Part shown: piece by piece, positions 17,167 through 25,787 of the stretch
How the letters are laid out: each line of letters opens with the position of its first letter
Numbering within the stretch: the stretch's first letter is position 1
NCBI GenBank assembly: GCA_003164045.1
Contig: PLRU01000016.1
Coordinates: 8,637-68,647 of the forward strand
Reading direction: 5' to 3'
Length of the DNA: 60,011 bases
Source of the DNA: Candidatus Lustribacter telmatis
GTDB lineage: Bacteria > Vulcanimicrobiota > Vulcanimicrobiia > Vulcanimicrobiales > Vulcanimicrobiaceae
Made by a program: the position numbers and the translations under genes
The notes under the pieces: model-generated
Databases searched by the model: none
What the model was told of the DNA's origin: nothing
Seen by the model: the letters and a program-made list of their open reading frames with translations, nothing else

Positions 17167-18399
17167 CTAGACGAACGCGAGCGGCGCGAACTGACCGTCG
17201 AGGATGTCGGCGGGGTCGCGGCCGAGCCAGCGTTGGATCACCGTCGCGTAGACCGAGCGGAAGTCGGTAGCGAACTTGAGGTTGCCGCCGCGGTCGAGAT
17301 CGGTGAGCGAGGGATGATCGCCGAAGATGCCGCCCTTGACGCTGCCGCCGGTGATGAAGACGGGCATCGCGGTTCCGTGATCGGTCCCGTTGCTCGAGTT
17401 TTGCGTGACGCGGCGGCCGAATTCTGAGAACGTCATGGCGAGCACGCGCTTGTCGTTGCCGTGCGCCGCGAGATCCTGATGGAATGCGAGCAGCCCGTTC
17501 CCGAGATATCCGAGCAGACGATCCTGTTGCGCGCGTTGGCCGGCATGCGTATCGAATGAACCGATCGAGACGAACACGATTTTCGTGCCGGTGTTGGTGC
17601 CGATCAACTGCGCCGCGAGTTTGAGCTGCTGCGCGAAGCCGTCGGTCGGATACGTGACGGCGCTGGTGTAGCCGGCAACTTTGGCGCGCAGCACGTCGCC
17701 GCCGTGATAGGCTTCGCGCGCCGTGTCGGCGATCATCGCCAAGTACGGCGATTGACCGGCTTTCGCGCCGTCGTAGAGTGCGCCGGCGCTCTGCTTCGAT
17801 GCGAGATCGCGGCCGGTGTTGTAGGAGAAGGCGCCGAGCGCGCCGATCGCCGGAACGTCCACGTGCGCCGAGACGAGCGCGGCCGGCAGTGTGTCGCCGA
17901 GCGCGACGGTTTCGAACGGCGACGGCGGCTTCGAGCCTTGCGGATAACGGCGATCGAGGTAGCGTCCGAGCCAGCCGTATTGCTGCGGCCGCACGGGCGA
18001 TGCGGTTTCCCAGATCTGCGTCGCTTCGAAGTGCGAGAGGTTGGGATCGGGGTAGCCGACGCCTTGCAGCAGCGCGACGTGGCCTTCTTTATAGAGTTCG
18101 TTCAGGCCGGCGAGCGTGGGATTCCACGCGATGCGCTCGTTGATGCGCAGCACGGTCTTGGGATCGACGGCGATCGTCGGCCGTGCGCGTCCGTAGGCGT
18201 CGTCTGAATAAGGGATCACGGTGTTGAGACCGTCGTTGCCGCCGCTCATCTGAATGACGACCAGCACGTTGCCCGGGTCGGCCGCCGCGCCGGGGACCGG
18301 CGCCGATTGGGCGTAGGCCGCGCGCATGAATGCGACCGGCATGCTGCCGCCGACGGCTGCGGCGCCGAGGGAGCGGGTGAGAAAGGCGGTGCGTTTCAT
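17167..18399 (-). CDS. DUF1501 family exported protein
   Basis: 410 aa. The N-terminus MKRTAFLTRSLGAAAVGGSM ends in an AYAQS signal-cleavage region, so it is probably exported. Family blocks are VLVVIQMSGGNDGLNTVIPY, LLQGVGYPDPNLSHFEATQIWET, SIGSFDTHAGQ, MTFSEFGRRVTQNSSNGTDH and MPVFITGGSVKGG, a sulfatase/alkaline-phosphatase-like fold of unknown role. It follows the DUF1800 gene by 13 bases. The two families are known to travel together. ATG start. Confidence 0.9.
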   Translation of the reverse strand: MKRTAFLTRSLGAAAVGGSMPVAFMRAAYAQSAPVPGAAADPGNVLVVIQMSGGNDGLNTVIPYSDDAYGRARPTIAVDPKTVLRINERIAWNPTLAGLNELYKEGHVALLQGVGYPDPNLSHFEATQIWETASPVRPQQYGWLGRYLDRRYPQGSKPPSPFETVALGDTLPAALVSAHVDVPAIGALGAFSYNTGRDLASKQSAGALYDGAKAGQSPYLAMIADTAREAYHGGDVLRAKVAGYTSAVTYPTDGFAQQLKLAAQLIGTNTGTKIVFVSIGSFDTHAGQRAQQDRLLGYLGNGLLAFHQDLAAHGNDKRVLAMTFSEFGRRVTQNSSNGTDHGTAMPVFITGGSVKGGIFGDHPSLTDLDRGGNLKFATDFRSVYATVIQRWLGRDPADILDGQFAPLAFV

Positions 18400-18412
18400 C
18401 GGATGCTCGCGA

Positions 18413-19879
18413 TCAATTCAGCTGGTTGACGGGAAGGTTGAGCGTTAGGGCGACGACGCCCCGAATTTTCTCTTGATAGTTTTCCGGACCGAAGGGCAGC
18501 GGGTTCGTCATGCCGGCTTGCATCGTCGTCCCGCTGCCGGTGAGGTAATCGACGAGCGTGCCGCGCACGTCGCCCGTCACGTCGTCTTGGAGCGCCGAGG
18601 CCGTCAGTATCTCGACGATGCGCGGCGCGTTGAACCCGCCGGCGTCGTGCACGAGCGCGTCGGGCTGCACGTTCGGCGCGTTCGTTAACGTCACGGCCGG
18701 CGGCTTGGCCGGGGCGGTCGTGGCGATGAGCGTGTTGACGAAGTTGAACCGAGCGAGCATCGTCGATGTGTTGATCCACGTCGGGCCGCCGTCCCAGCCC
18801 TTGACACTCGGCGGGTTGAGCGGCTCTTGTCCCATGCGCGCCAGCACGCCGGGGAGATTCGCGGCGACTTGCGATGCGCCGATGTAGCGCAACGTGCCGA
18901 TCGCAAACTCGATCGGGCTCTTCGGCAGCGCCCGGTATGCACGCGTCGAGTAGAAGACGTTCGAGCGCAGTATCGTTCCCAGCGTGCGCGAGATATCGTA
19001 GCCCGAGAGTGCGTAGACGCTCGCGAGGGCTTCGACCAGCTCGGGCTCCGGATCGGAATACACGAACGCCTCGAGCAGTTTGCGTGAGATGAAGCGCTGG
19101 TGGATCGGCTGTTCGACGATGATGCTGATCGCGTCGTCGGCATCGAACGAACCGGTGTGCCCGAGAAACGTCTTGGGGCCATCGTCGTGCTGGGCCGGAT
19201 TGAAGAACGCCTGGCCGGCCTTGAGCGTCCAGCCGGTAAACGCGCGCGCGCCTTGCTTCACGTCGTCTTCGGTGTAATTGCCGAGTCCGAGCGCGAAAAG
19301 CTCCATGACTTCGCGCGCATAATTTTCGTTCGGATGGGCTTTCGTGTTGTAGCGATTGTCGAGCCACACCAGCATCGCGGGGTCGCGCGTCACCGACGAG
19401 AGCAGCGTGCGAAAATTCCCCAAGCCCTGCGCGCGGAAGAGTGCATTTTGCTGCGCCATCATTTCGGGCGGCGACTTGCTGACCGCCGTGGCGAAGTGGT
19501 TGTGCCAGAAGAGCGTCATCTTTTCGACGAGTTGGCGGCGCGAGCGCAGCATGCGGTCGAGCCACCACAACTGCACGGCCGTCTTGCGCTGACCGTACAT
19601 GTTGGCCGGCAGCGTCGCGAGCTCGACCGGATAGTCGAGGAACGTCACATCCGGAGCGGCCGGGTGCAGCAGCGCATCAACCGCGCGTTGTGCATCGAGT
19701 TGCGCGAACGCCGTAACGTCGGCGTTCGTGCCGCCGAATCCGGCGCGGCGCAGCAGATGCGCGGCATGCCGTTGGTTGAACGGTCCTCGGAACGGCGCGA
19801 GGGCAGTCGCAACCTCGAGCTCACCCGAGGGGCGAAAGCCGACTTGCGGATCGGTGGACGTATCGAGTTTGGCGTTCAC
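18413..19879 (-). CDS. DUF1800 family protein
   Basis: 488 aa. DUF1800 signatures are visible: NQRHAAHLLRRAGFGG, LWWLDRMLRSRRQLVEKMTL, FWHNHFATAVSK, NENYAREVMELFALGLGNYTE, ARAFTGWTL and RFISRKLLEAFV. The biochemical role is unknown. In many bacteria the gene precedes a DUF1501 gene, as here, and surface or cell-envelope roles have been proposed. GTG start and no strong ribosome site. 98 bases separate it from the helicase gene upstream. Confidence 0.9.
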   Translation of the reverse strand: MNAKLDTSTDPQVGFRPSGELEVATALAPFRGPFNQRHAAHLLRRAGFGGTNADVTAFAQLDAQRAVDALLHPAAPDVTFLDYPVELATLPANMYGQRKTAVQLWWLDRMLRSRRQLVEKMTLFWHNHFATAVSKSPPEMMAQQNALFRAQGLGNFRTLLSSVTRDPAMLVWLDNRYNTKAHPNENYAREVMELFALGLGNYTEDDVKQGARAFTGWTLKAGQAFFNPAQHDDGPKTFLGHTGSFDADDAISIIVEQPIHQRFISRKLLEAFVYSDPEPELVEALASVYALSGYDISRTLGTILRSNVFYSTRAYRALPKSPIEFAIGTLRYIGASQVAANLPGVLARMGQEPLNPPSVKGWDGGPTWINTSTMLARFNFVNTLIATTAPAKPPAVTLTNAPNVQPDALVHDAGGFNAPRIVEILTASALQDDVTGDVRGTLVDYLTGSGTTMQAGMTNPLPFGPENYQEKIRGVVALTLNLPVNQLN

Positions 19880-19977
19880 GGTGATTCAACGGCAAGCATA
19901 GCGCGAAAGGGTCACCTCGCGCGACCAACGGGGATGAGAGTTCGATGAGCGCGAGCGTGAGATGTGATCCGCACCGA

Positions 19978-22230
19978 TTAGCGGCCGAGCATCGTCTGCA
20001 ATTCGGAGACGAATTCGGGGGCGCCGACGCCGCGCGTCGCTCGCCCGCTTGCGCTCACGGTAACGCTGACGTCGGCGCGCAACATGGCGAGGGCGAGCAA
20101 GCGGCGATGTTCGCGCGCGTAGGCGAGGTTGAGCTTCGTCTGATGCGAGTACCAGGTGAACTTTGCCGTACGTCCGGCGGGCGCGTCGCCGGCCGCGTCT
20201 TTCGGTACCATTCCCTGTACGGGGCTGAACAAGAACGCGTCCGGCACGTAGTACGGCGGGAACGATCCGGCGCGCGCATCGACGACGAAGACGTGATCGA
20301 AGCGCCGCGGTCCGATGCGGTCGATCGAGCCGGCGAACACGCCCGTTCCGTCGGCGCCGCCGACCAGCGGTCCGCGTTCGGCAGGCGCGATGCGCGCGAG
20401 CATCTCGAGCGCATCTTCGAGCGAACCGCCCGCATGTCGCGCCGCATGGCGGCCGATCAGCGCTAAGACGGCATCGACGATGAACGTGCGGCGCGCCGCG
20501 CGCGCGGCCGATTCGCCGGGTCGCGGCGCGTAGAGCCCGGCATCCTCGAGAATCGCGCGCGCTGCGCTCGGACCCGCGTCGCGCGCGTGCACCGCCCACG
20601 CGCTGCGGCGTTCGCGAAAAGCCGCGATGCGTTCGCGCGCCGGCGGTGAGAGATCGTGGTCGCGTTCGCCGCGCAGCACGTTCATGGCGAGGCGAATGTC
20701 GCGCCGGCGATCCCAGCGGCGATCGCCTTCGGGTTCCGCCACGGGCAGCGGAAAGAGCACCGCCTGCGGGTTCGCCGGTTCGCCGCACAGCACGCCGAGC
20801 GAAATGTCGCCCAGCGCGAGCAGCGGCATCTCGAGCATGCGCAGCAGCCACGCGTGCCGGTACGGATCGACCGCAACCCAAAGCGCCGCGAGCGCGTCGC
20901 CGGCTTCGGGACGAGCGAGGAGATCGATGTCGCCGTGGAGCGTCAGCGGCACGTCCGCATCGACGAGCGCATCTTCATAGGCGGCAAGGCAGCGCGCGGT
21001 GCGATGGACGACGGCGATACGCGCCGGCGGCGTTCCGGCCGCGATCAAACCCACGACGCTGTGTGCGACGAACGCGATCTCGGCATCGTGGTTCGGTGCG
21101 CGATGCGTGCGCACGGCGCTGCTCGCGTTGGGCTGTGACGCGACGGCGCCGGTTGCAATCGCTTGCGCGCAAGCGGCAATGGCGGGCGGCACGATCGTAC
21201 CGGGCGGCAGCTCGATGACGGTCGTCGCCAGTTTGAACGTTGCCTCGGCGCGCGCGCCGGAGAAGCCGTGGATCGCGGACTGCAGCGTGCCGGCAAACGT
21301 CACGCCGCGCAGCTTGGGACCAAACAGCGTTTGCAGCAACCGCACTTCGGCGCTGCGCAGATCGTGCGCGTCATCGACAACGGCGAGCGTCAATCGTTCG
21401 CGATACGCGGCGGCGAGCGGCGGCTGCTCGGTGAGCAGTCGCGTCGCCTCGGCCAGCGCATCGGCCGCGGTCAGGCAGCCATGGCGCACGAGTTCATCGA
21501 CGTAGGAGCGGTAGAGCTTCGCCACGATCTTGGCGAGATCGATTTCGCGCCGATGCTGACGCTCGAGTTCGGCCGGTCCGACCAGCAGCGAGCTGCGATA
21601 TTCATCTTTCGTTGCGAACAGTAAGCCCGGGTCGGCGAAGTTCGGCGGCTTGCCGTAAAACTGGGCGGCGCCGCGGAGCGCCTGCGCGAGCATCGTTTCC
21701 GGTGAGATGCCGGCGTCGCGCAGCTTCACGATCAAGCGCAGGACGGCGGCCGCGAACCGGTCGGGCGTGCGCAGCCCGCTGATCTCGGGATCGATGTCGG
21801 CGCCGAGATATTCCGCCCATTCGGCCGAGAACAGCGGCGCGGCCGCGCGTTCGAAGATCTCCTCGATTTCGTTCGGTTCGAGTTGCTCGATGTCGGGCGC
21901 GAGTCCGCCCGCCAGCGCGCCGTCGGCGACGATCGCAAAGGCGAGCCGCTCGAGCGTGATGCCGGTATACGGCGCGCGCTCGAACGCGGCGCGCGTAGCG
22001 CCGTCGAGCCGCGCGGCGATGCGTGCGGCTACATCGCGCGCGCCGTCGGGGTGCGAGCTCGCCACCAGCGTCGCCTCGGGCGCGATGTCCCCGCCGGCGA
22101 GCATGGCGGCGTAACGCTGCGCGAGCGCGTCGCTTTTGCCGCCGCCGACCGGGCCCGTGATGAGGATGAGGTCGGAGGCGGCCGGCGCGTTCACGATACG
22201 CGCATCGGCGCCGTCGACGGCGCGAATCAC
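19978..22230 (-). CDS. UvrD/AddA-like ATP-dependent helicase subunit
   Basis: 750 aa. Walker A GPVGGGKSDA sits near residue 27. A UvrD-type walker B follows in LAVVDDAHDLRSAEVRLLQ (DDAH in place of DExx), then TFAGTLQSAIHGFSGA as motif III. Late blocks HVFVVDARAGSFPP and KLNLAYAREHRRLLALA correspond to motifs V and VI of UvrD-like helicases. It is shorter than AddA (about 1200 aa) and lacks a nuclease domain. GTG start overlapping the stop of the nuclease gene (GTGA), so the two probably form one helicase-nuclease complex for double-strand-break repair. Not assigned to a named family. Confidence 0.75.
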   Translation of the reverse strand: MIRAVDGADARIVNAPAASDLILITGPVGGGKSDALAQRYAAMLAGGDIAPEATLVASSHPDGARDVAARIAARLDGATRAAFERAPYTGITLERLAFAIVADGALAGGLAPDIEQLEPNEIEEIFERAAAPLFSAEWAEYLGADIDPEISGLRTPDRFAAAVLRLIVKLRDAGISPETMLAQALRGAAQFYGKPPNFADPGLLFATKDEYRSSLLVGPAELERQHRREIDLAKIVAKLYRSYVDELVRHGCLTAADALAEATRLLTEQPPLAAAYRERLTLAVVDDAHDLRSAEVRLLQTLFGPKLRGVTFAGTLQSAIHGFSGARAEATFKLATTVIELPPGTIVPPAIAACAQAIATGAVASQPNASSAVRTHRAPNHDAEIAFVAHSVVGLIAAGTPPARIAVVHRTARCLAAYEDALVDADVPLTLHGDIDLLARPEAGDALAALWVAVDPYRHAWLLRMLEMPLLALGDISLGVLCGEPANPQAVLFPLPVAEPEGDRRWDRRRDIRLAMNVLRGERDHDLSPPARERIAAFRERRSAWAVHARDAGPSAARAILEDAGLYAPRPGESAARAARRTFIVDAVLALIGRHAARHAGGSLEDALEMLARIAPAERGPLVGGADGTGVFAGSIDRIGPRRFDHVFVVDARAGSFPPYYVPDAFLFSPVQGMVPKDAAGDAPAGRTAKFTWYSHQTKLNLAYAREHRRLLALAMLRADVSVTVSASGRATRGVGAPEFVSELQTMLGR

Positions 22231-24107
22231 CGGCCGAACCGCTCTTCCGCAACGGCCGGCCGCTCGCGGCAGGCGTCTTTATAGGCGCAGTAGCGGCAGG
22301 CGTCGGGATCGCTCGTGACGGCGTAGTGCGCGATCGTCGGCGTTGCGAGCGACGCTGCGATCTCGATCATGCGGTCGCGTGCGCGTTCGAGATCCACCAC
22401 TCCGATCGAGGCCGTGGTGGCATTGCGCGAGCGGCCGTTCTGCGGCGGGCGCTGTGCGACCACGGTGAGTTCGATCGGCTCGACGTCGAGCAGCGCATCC
22501 TTGAGCGGAACGAGCGAGAGGCGCGTTACCTTATCGCCCGCAGCCGTGCGCGCCCAGTAGTAGAACGGCAGCTGGAATTCCGAAAAAGAGAGCACGTCGG
22601 CCAGGTAGTCGCCGGCGCTCTTGGCGATGGCGCCCGTCTTATAGTCCACTACCGTCACCGCGCCGGTCGCGTCGTCGCGATCGATCCGGTCGATGAAACC
22701 GATGAACGCGAAGCCGCCTAGCTGTACGTCGGTCGTCGCTTCGCAGCCGATCACTTCGAACGGAGTCTTGCGCGCTCGTTCGAGCAGCCAGGTGAGGTAG
22801 CGTTTTGCCGTCCGGCGCGCGCGCCGTTTCTGAAGCTCGAACTCGACCGGCGCGTCGAAGCGCGTGCGGTGCCGGTCGAACGACGTGACGATGCAGTAAT
22901 CCAGAAACGATCCGAGCGCGACGGGATCGCCGCCGTCAAAGCGCGCGTGCTTGCCGTGAAATTCTTCCAGCGCGGCGTGAAAGGCGATGCCGTAGAACGA
23001 GGCCGACGAGCCGCGATCTTCGACCGCCGTGCACACATAGCGGTAGAACCACTTGCGCTCGCACTCGGCAAACGCATTGAGCGATGAAGCCGAAAACGTT
23101 GCGCGGCGCGACGTCACCGGCTGCTGCGGCTCCGGCGCGACGGCCGCTGCGGCAAACGTGGGAAAGGGGATCGGGCGCTGCGTGCAACCCGCGAGCTCGG
23201 CCTCGAACTCATCGATGGCGTCGCTTGCCTCCCACGCGGGCGCCAGAATGCGCGCGGCATCGAAGTCGCGCGCGATGCGCTCGAGCGCCGTAAACGTTTG
23301 CGCATCGAGGCCCAAGGCCGCAGCGGCCGCTGCCAGCACATCGCTTGCGCCCGCGTCGGGAACGCGGTACGCGCGCGCAACGTTGCGCAGAGCGTGCGCG
23401 AACTCGCGGCCGCCCCCGGTCGAGCCGGCGTCGATCACATCGAGCACGTCGGCACCCGCGCCGGCAATAGTCAGCAAGGTCCGCGCATCGTCGGGCTCGA
23501 TCGGGGCGAGTTTCGAGCGCAATGCGGCGCGCGCGTCGGCGTCGCTCTCCGATGCGGCGAAACGCAGAAAGGCGAACAGACCGCTAGCGCCCGCGAGATC
23601 GAGTGCCGGTGCGGTAAGCGGTCCGAGATCGACCGGTTCGAGCGTGAACTCAGCGAGTGCGGCCAGCCGCCGCCAGGCGAACGCGCCGTCGTCGACGAGC
23701 AGCAGCGCGTCGATTGCAACCGGCGTTTCGTCGGCGGTGAACGTGCCGCCGCCCAAGACGCCGCGCAGCGCTGTCCCCGCATCGACGGCGTTCACGAACG
23801 CTAAGAGCGTGCGATATTCGCCGATCAATCCGCCGAAGGCATCGTCTTCGTCGCGATCGATGGCGGCGATCACGCGCGACGCGAACGACGCGCTGCGCCG
23901 CACGTGCGCGGGAATCCCGAGTTCGTCGCGGGTGGCCGCGATGCGGCGGATCATCGCGCGCCGTTCGCCTTCGCGCAGCACGTTCATCGCGCCGCCGCGC
24001 GAGAGGAACGCCGCCGGTGAAAGTACGGCTTCCGGATCGCCGCCGCCGTGACGGACGAGCACCGGATCGATGCCGTACGCGAGCCGCCGCTCATCGACGA
24101 GGATCAT
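22227..24107 (-). CDS. AddB/RecB-like PD-(D/E)XK nuclease with Fe-S cluster motif
   Basis: 626 aa from ATG 24107. The frame is open further up but only across the previous gene. The C-terminal third is a RecB-family nuclease: SLNAFAECERKWFYRYVC, FHAALEEFH, VTVVDYKTGAI (catalytic Asp and Lys), then a closing cysteine cluster DACRYCAYKDACRE. With the Cys in ECERKW this gives the four-Cys Fe-S site of AddB and Cas4. The N-terminal two thirds are a diverged inactive helicase-like region. Coupled at both ends: ATGA with the nucleotidyltransferase, GTGA with the AddA-like gene. Probably the second subunit of an AddAB/AdnAB-type break-processing enzyme. Confidence 0.8.
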   Translation of the reverse strand: MILVDERRLAYGIDPVLVRHGGGDPEAVLSPAAFLSRGGAMNVLREGERRAMIRRIAATRDELGIPAHVRRSASFASRVIAAIDRDEDDAFGGLIGEYRTLLAFVNAVDAGTALRGVLGGGTFTADETPVAIDALLLVDDGAFAWRRLAALAEFTLEPVDLGPLTAPALDLAGASGLFAFLRFAASESDADARAALRSKLAPIEPDDARTLLTIAGAGADVLDVIDAGSTGGGREFAHALRNVARAYRVPDAGASDVLAAAAAALGLDAQTFTALERIARDFDAARILAPAWEASDAIDEFEAELAGCTQRPIPFPTFAAAAVAPEPQQPVTSRRATFSASSLNAFAECERKWFYRYVCTAVEDRGSSASFYGIAFHAALEEFHGKHARFDGGDPVALGSFLDYCIVTSFDRHRTRFDAPVEFELQKRRARRTAKRYLTWLLERARKTPFEVIGCEATTDVQLGGFAFIGFIDRIDRDDATGAVTVVDYKTGAIAKSAGDYLADVLSFSEFQLPFYYWARTAAGDKVTRLSLVPLKDALLDVEPIELTVVAQRPPQNGRSRNATTASIGVVDLERARDRMIEIAASLATPTIAHYAVTSDPDACRYCAYKDACRERPAVAEERFGR

Positions 24108-24871
24108 CCGGCTCTCTTCGCTGCCGCTTCCACCAAGCCGTTTGCGAGTTCGATGTCCGAGACGCGGTCGACGTTGACCGCGATCTCCGGGTGCGTGCAG
24201 AGAATCGCACCCGCCGGCGCGTGCAGGATCGCCGTTGCGCGGCGCTCGGCCGCGGCGACGGTCAGCGACCCAAGCGCGAACCGGGGAAAGACGTCCCAAC
24301 CGAAGAGCGCGGCGAGCCGCAGCGGCGATTTTCGGGCCGCACCGAGATCGTCGAGCACGGCGCGCAGCGCCGGCAACACGCGCGGTTTGAGCGCCACGAG
24401 CCCGCCGCCGCAGAAGCGGCCTTCAACCATCTTGGCCCAGGTGTGCGGGACGGCGGGATACGCGGCGAGATGGTCGCGTTGACTGACGATGGCATACGCC
24501 ACGTCGAGATCGCGCGCGTTGACGTGCTCGAGAAATTCGCCGATGGCGGCGGTCGAGAGAATGGGCAGATCCGATGCCGCAATCAGGATCACTTCGTCGG
24601 GCGCCGCGCCGGTGAGTCCGGACTCCAAGCTTTCGACCATGCGCGTACCGTCGATGCGCCGTTCATCGGCGCCCGCGAGCGCGGCACGATCGTGTGCCGC
24701 AGCCGGCGCGACTGCGATGATGCGAGCCACGGCGGGTGCGCTGCGCAACGCCGTGATGACGCGTTCGACGAGCGCGATACCGCCGATCTCGACGAACGCT
24801 TTGTTGGGCAGATCGGCTACCGTTGCGGAAACGGCATCGGGTCCGCCGCCGGCCAGCACGATCGCATTCAC
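24104..24871 (-). CDS. MobA-like NTP transferase domain protein
   Basis: 255 aa from GTG 24871. It opens with NAIVLAGGGPDA, followed by LPNKAFVEIGGIALVERVITAL, the nucleotide-binding start of the NTP_transf_3 (MobA/IspD/GlmU) fold, and has IAASDLPILSTAAI as the metal-binding Asp loop. The exact product is unclear. It could be a molybdenum-cofactor or sugar nucleotidyltransferase. It is not a clear IspD, although it overlaps ispE (GTGA). Overlaps the nuclease gene by 4 bases. Confidence 0.8.
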   Translation of the reverse strand: MNAIVLAGGGPDAVSATVADLPNKAFVEIGGIALVERVITALRSAPAVARIIAVAPAAAHDRAALAGADERRIDGTRMVESLESGLTGAAPDEVILIAASDLPILSTAAIGEFLEHVNARDLDVAYAIVSQRDHLAAYPAVPHTWAKMVEGRFCGGGLVALKPRVLPALRAVLDDLGAARKSPLRLAALFGWDVFPRFALGSLTVAAAERRATAILHAPAGAILCTHPEIAVNVDRVSDIELANGLVEAAAKRAG

Positions 24872-25755
24872 GGCGCGCTCGGTGCGCGCCAGCCGTCCGC
24901 ATCGGCGAGCGGCGCGACGAACAGCCGTGCGCGCACGGGGAGGGTGATGGCGCCGCCGAGCGCACGGGCCGCCGCCTCGTCTTCGCAGAGCGCGAACGTC
25001 GCGCCGCCCGAACCCGAGAGCATTGCGTGCGCGGCGCCGGCCGCGCGCAGTGCCTCGAGCGCATCCGCGACCGGTGTGTATTGCGCGGCGATCAGCGGCT
25101 CGAAATCGTTCGTTGCCGCGGCAATTGCCGCCGCATAGTCGGCTCGCTGCACGGCTTCGAGCGCACGAATGCTTGCCGAATCGGCCCGTGTTCGCGTGGG
25201 AGCCGGTACTTGAGCGCGCGCCGCGGCAAGGGTACGATACGCCTCGCCCGTGTCGACGTGAACGTCGGGCGCGAGCACGACAACCCACCATGGCGGCAGC
25301 GCGCCGGCCGCCGTCACGCGTTCCCCGGTGCCTTCGACGAGCGCGCCGGTACCCGTGAGGAAGAAGGGCACGTCCGATCCGAGGGCGCGCGCAACGGCGA
25401 GCCAATCGAGCGCCGGAAGCGGGCCCAGTGCGCCATCGATTGCGGCGCGCAATATCGCCGCTGCATCGGAGGACCCGCCGCCGAGGCCCGCGCCGACCGG
25501 TATCATTTTGCGCAAGGTCACGGCAAGCGGTGCATCTGCCGCACCGGCGGCTGCAAACGCGCGCACGACGAGATTATCGCCGGTCAACGTCGCGGGTTCG
25601 CACGTAAACGTGAAGCGTGCGGCCGGTTCGATCGCAATTTCGTCCTCGAGCGCGATTGGCAGCATGACGCTGCGCAGGCGATGATAGCCGTCGTCTTGCC
25701 GGTTAAGGATTTCGAGCGTGAGATTGATTTTAGCGGGCGCTCGGACGATCACCAC
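24868..25755 (-). CDS. ispE: 4-diphosphocytidyl-2-C-methyl-D-erythritol kinase
   Basis: 295 aa GHMP kinase of the non-mevalonate isoprenoid pathway. It begins VVIVRAPAKINLTLEIL, followed by DGYHRLRSVMLPIAL, the ATP loop PVGAGLGGGSSDAAAIL and a C-terminal AHAMLSGSGGATFAL. Two consecutive GTG codons (25755, 25752) are the likely starts; the extra residues upstream do not look like IspE. First gene of a minus-strand operon with overlaps throughout. It starts divergently, 32 bases from the glycosidase gene. Confidence 0.92.
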   Translation of the reverse strand: MVIVRAPAKINLTLEILNRQDDGYHRLRSVMLPIALEDEIAIEPAARFTFTCEPATLTGDNLVVRAFAAAGAADAPLAVTLRKMIPVGAGLGGGSSDAAAILRAAIDGALGPLPALDWLAVARALGSDVPFFLTGTGALVEGTGERVTAAGALPPWWVVVLAPDVHVDTGEAYRTLAAARAQVPAPTRTRADSASIRALEAVQRADYAAAIAAATNDFEPLIAAQYTPVADALEALRAAGAAHAMLSGSGGATFALCEDEAAARALGGAITLPVRARLFVAPLADADGWRAPSAP

Positions 25756-25787
25756 CGGAGCTTTCGCTATGCGCCTTCCCGTCCCTG

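Noticed and set aside
24104..24871. Assignment of the MobA-like gene as ispD because it overlaps ispE
   Set aside because: The fold matches, but the characteristic IspD motifs were not seen, so only a general NTP-transferase call is justified.
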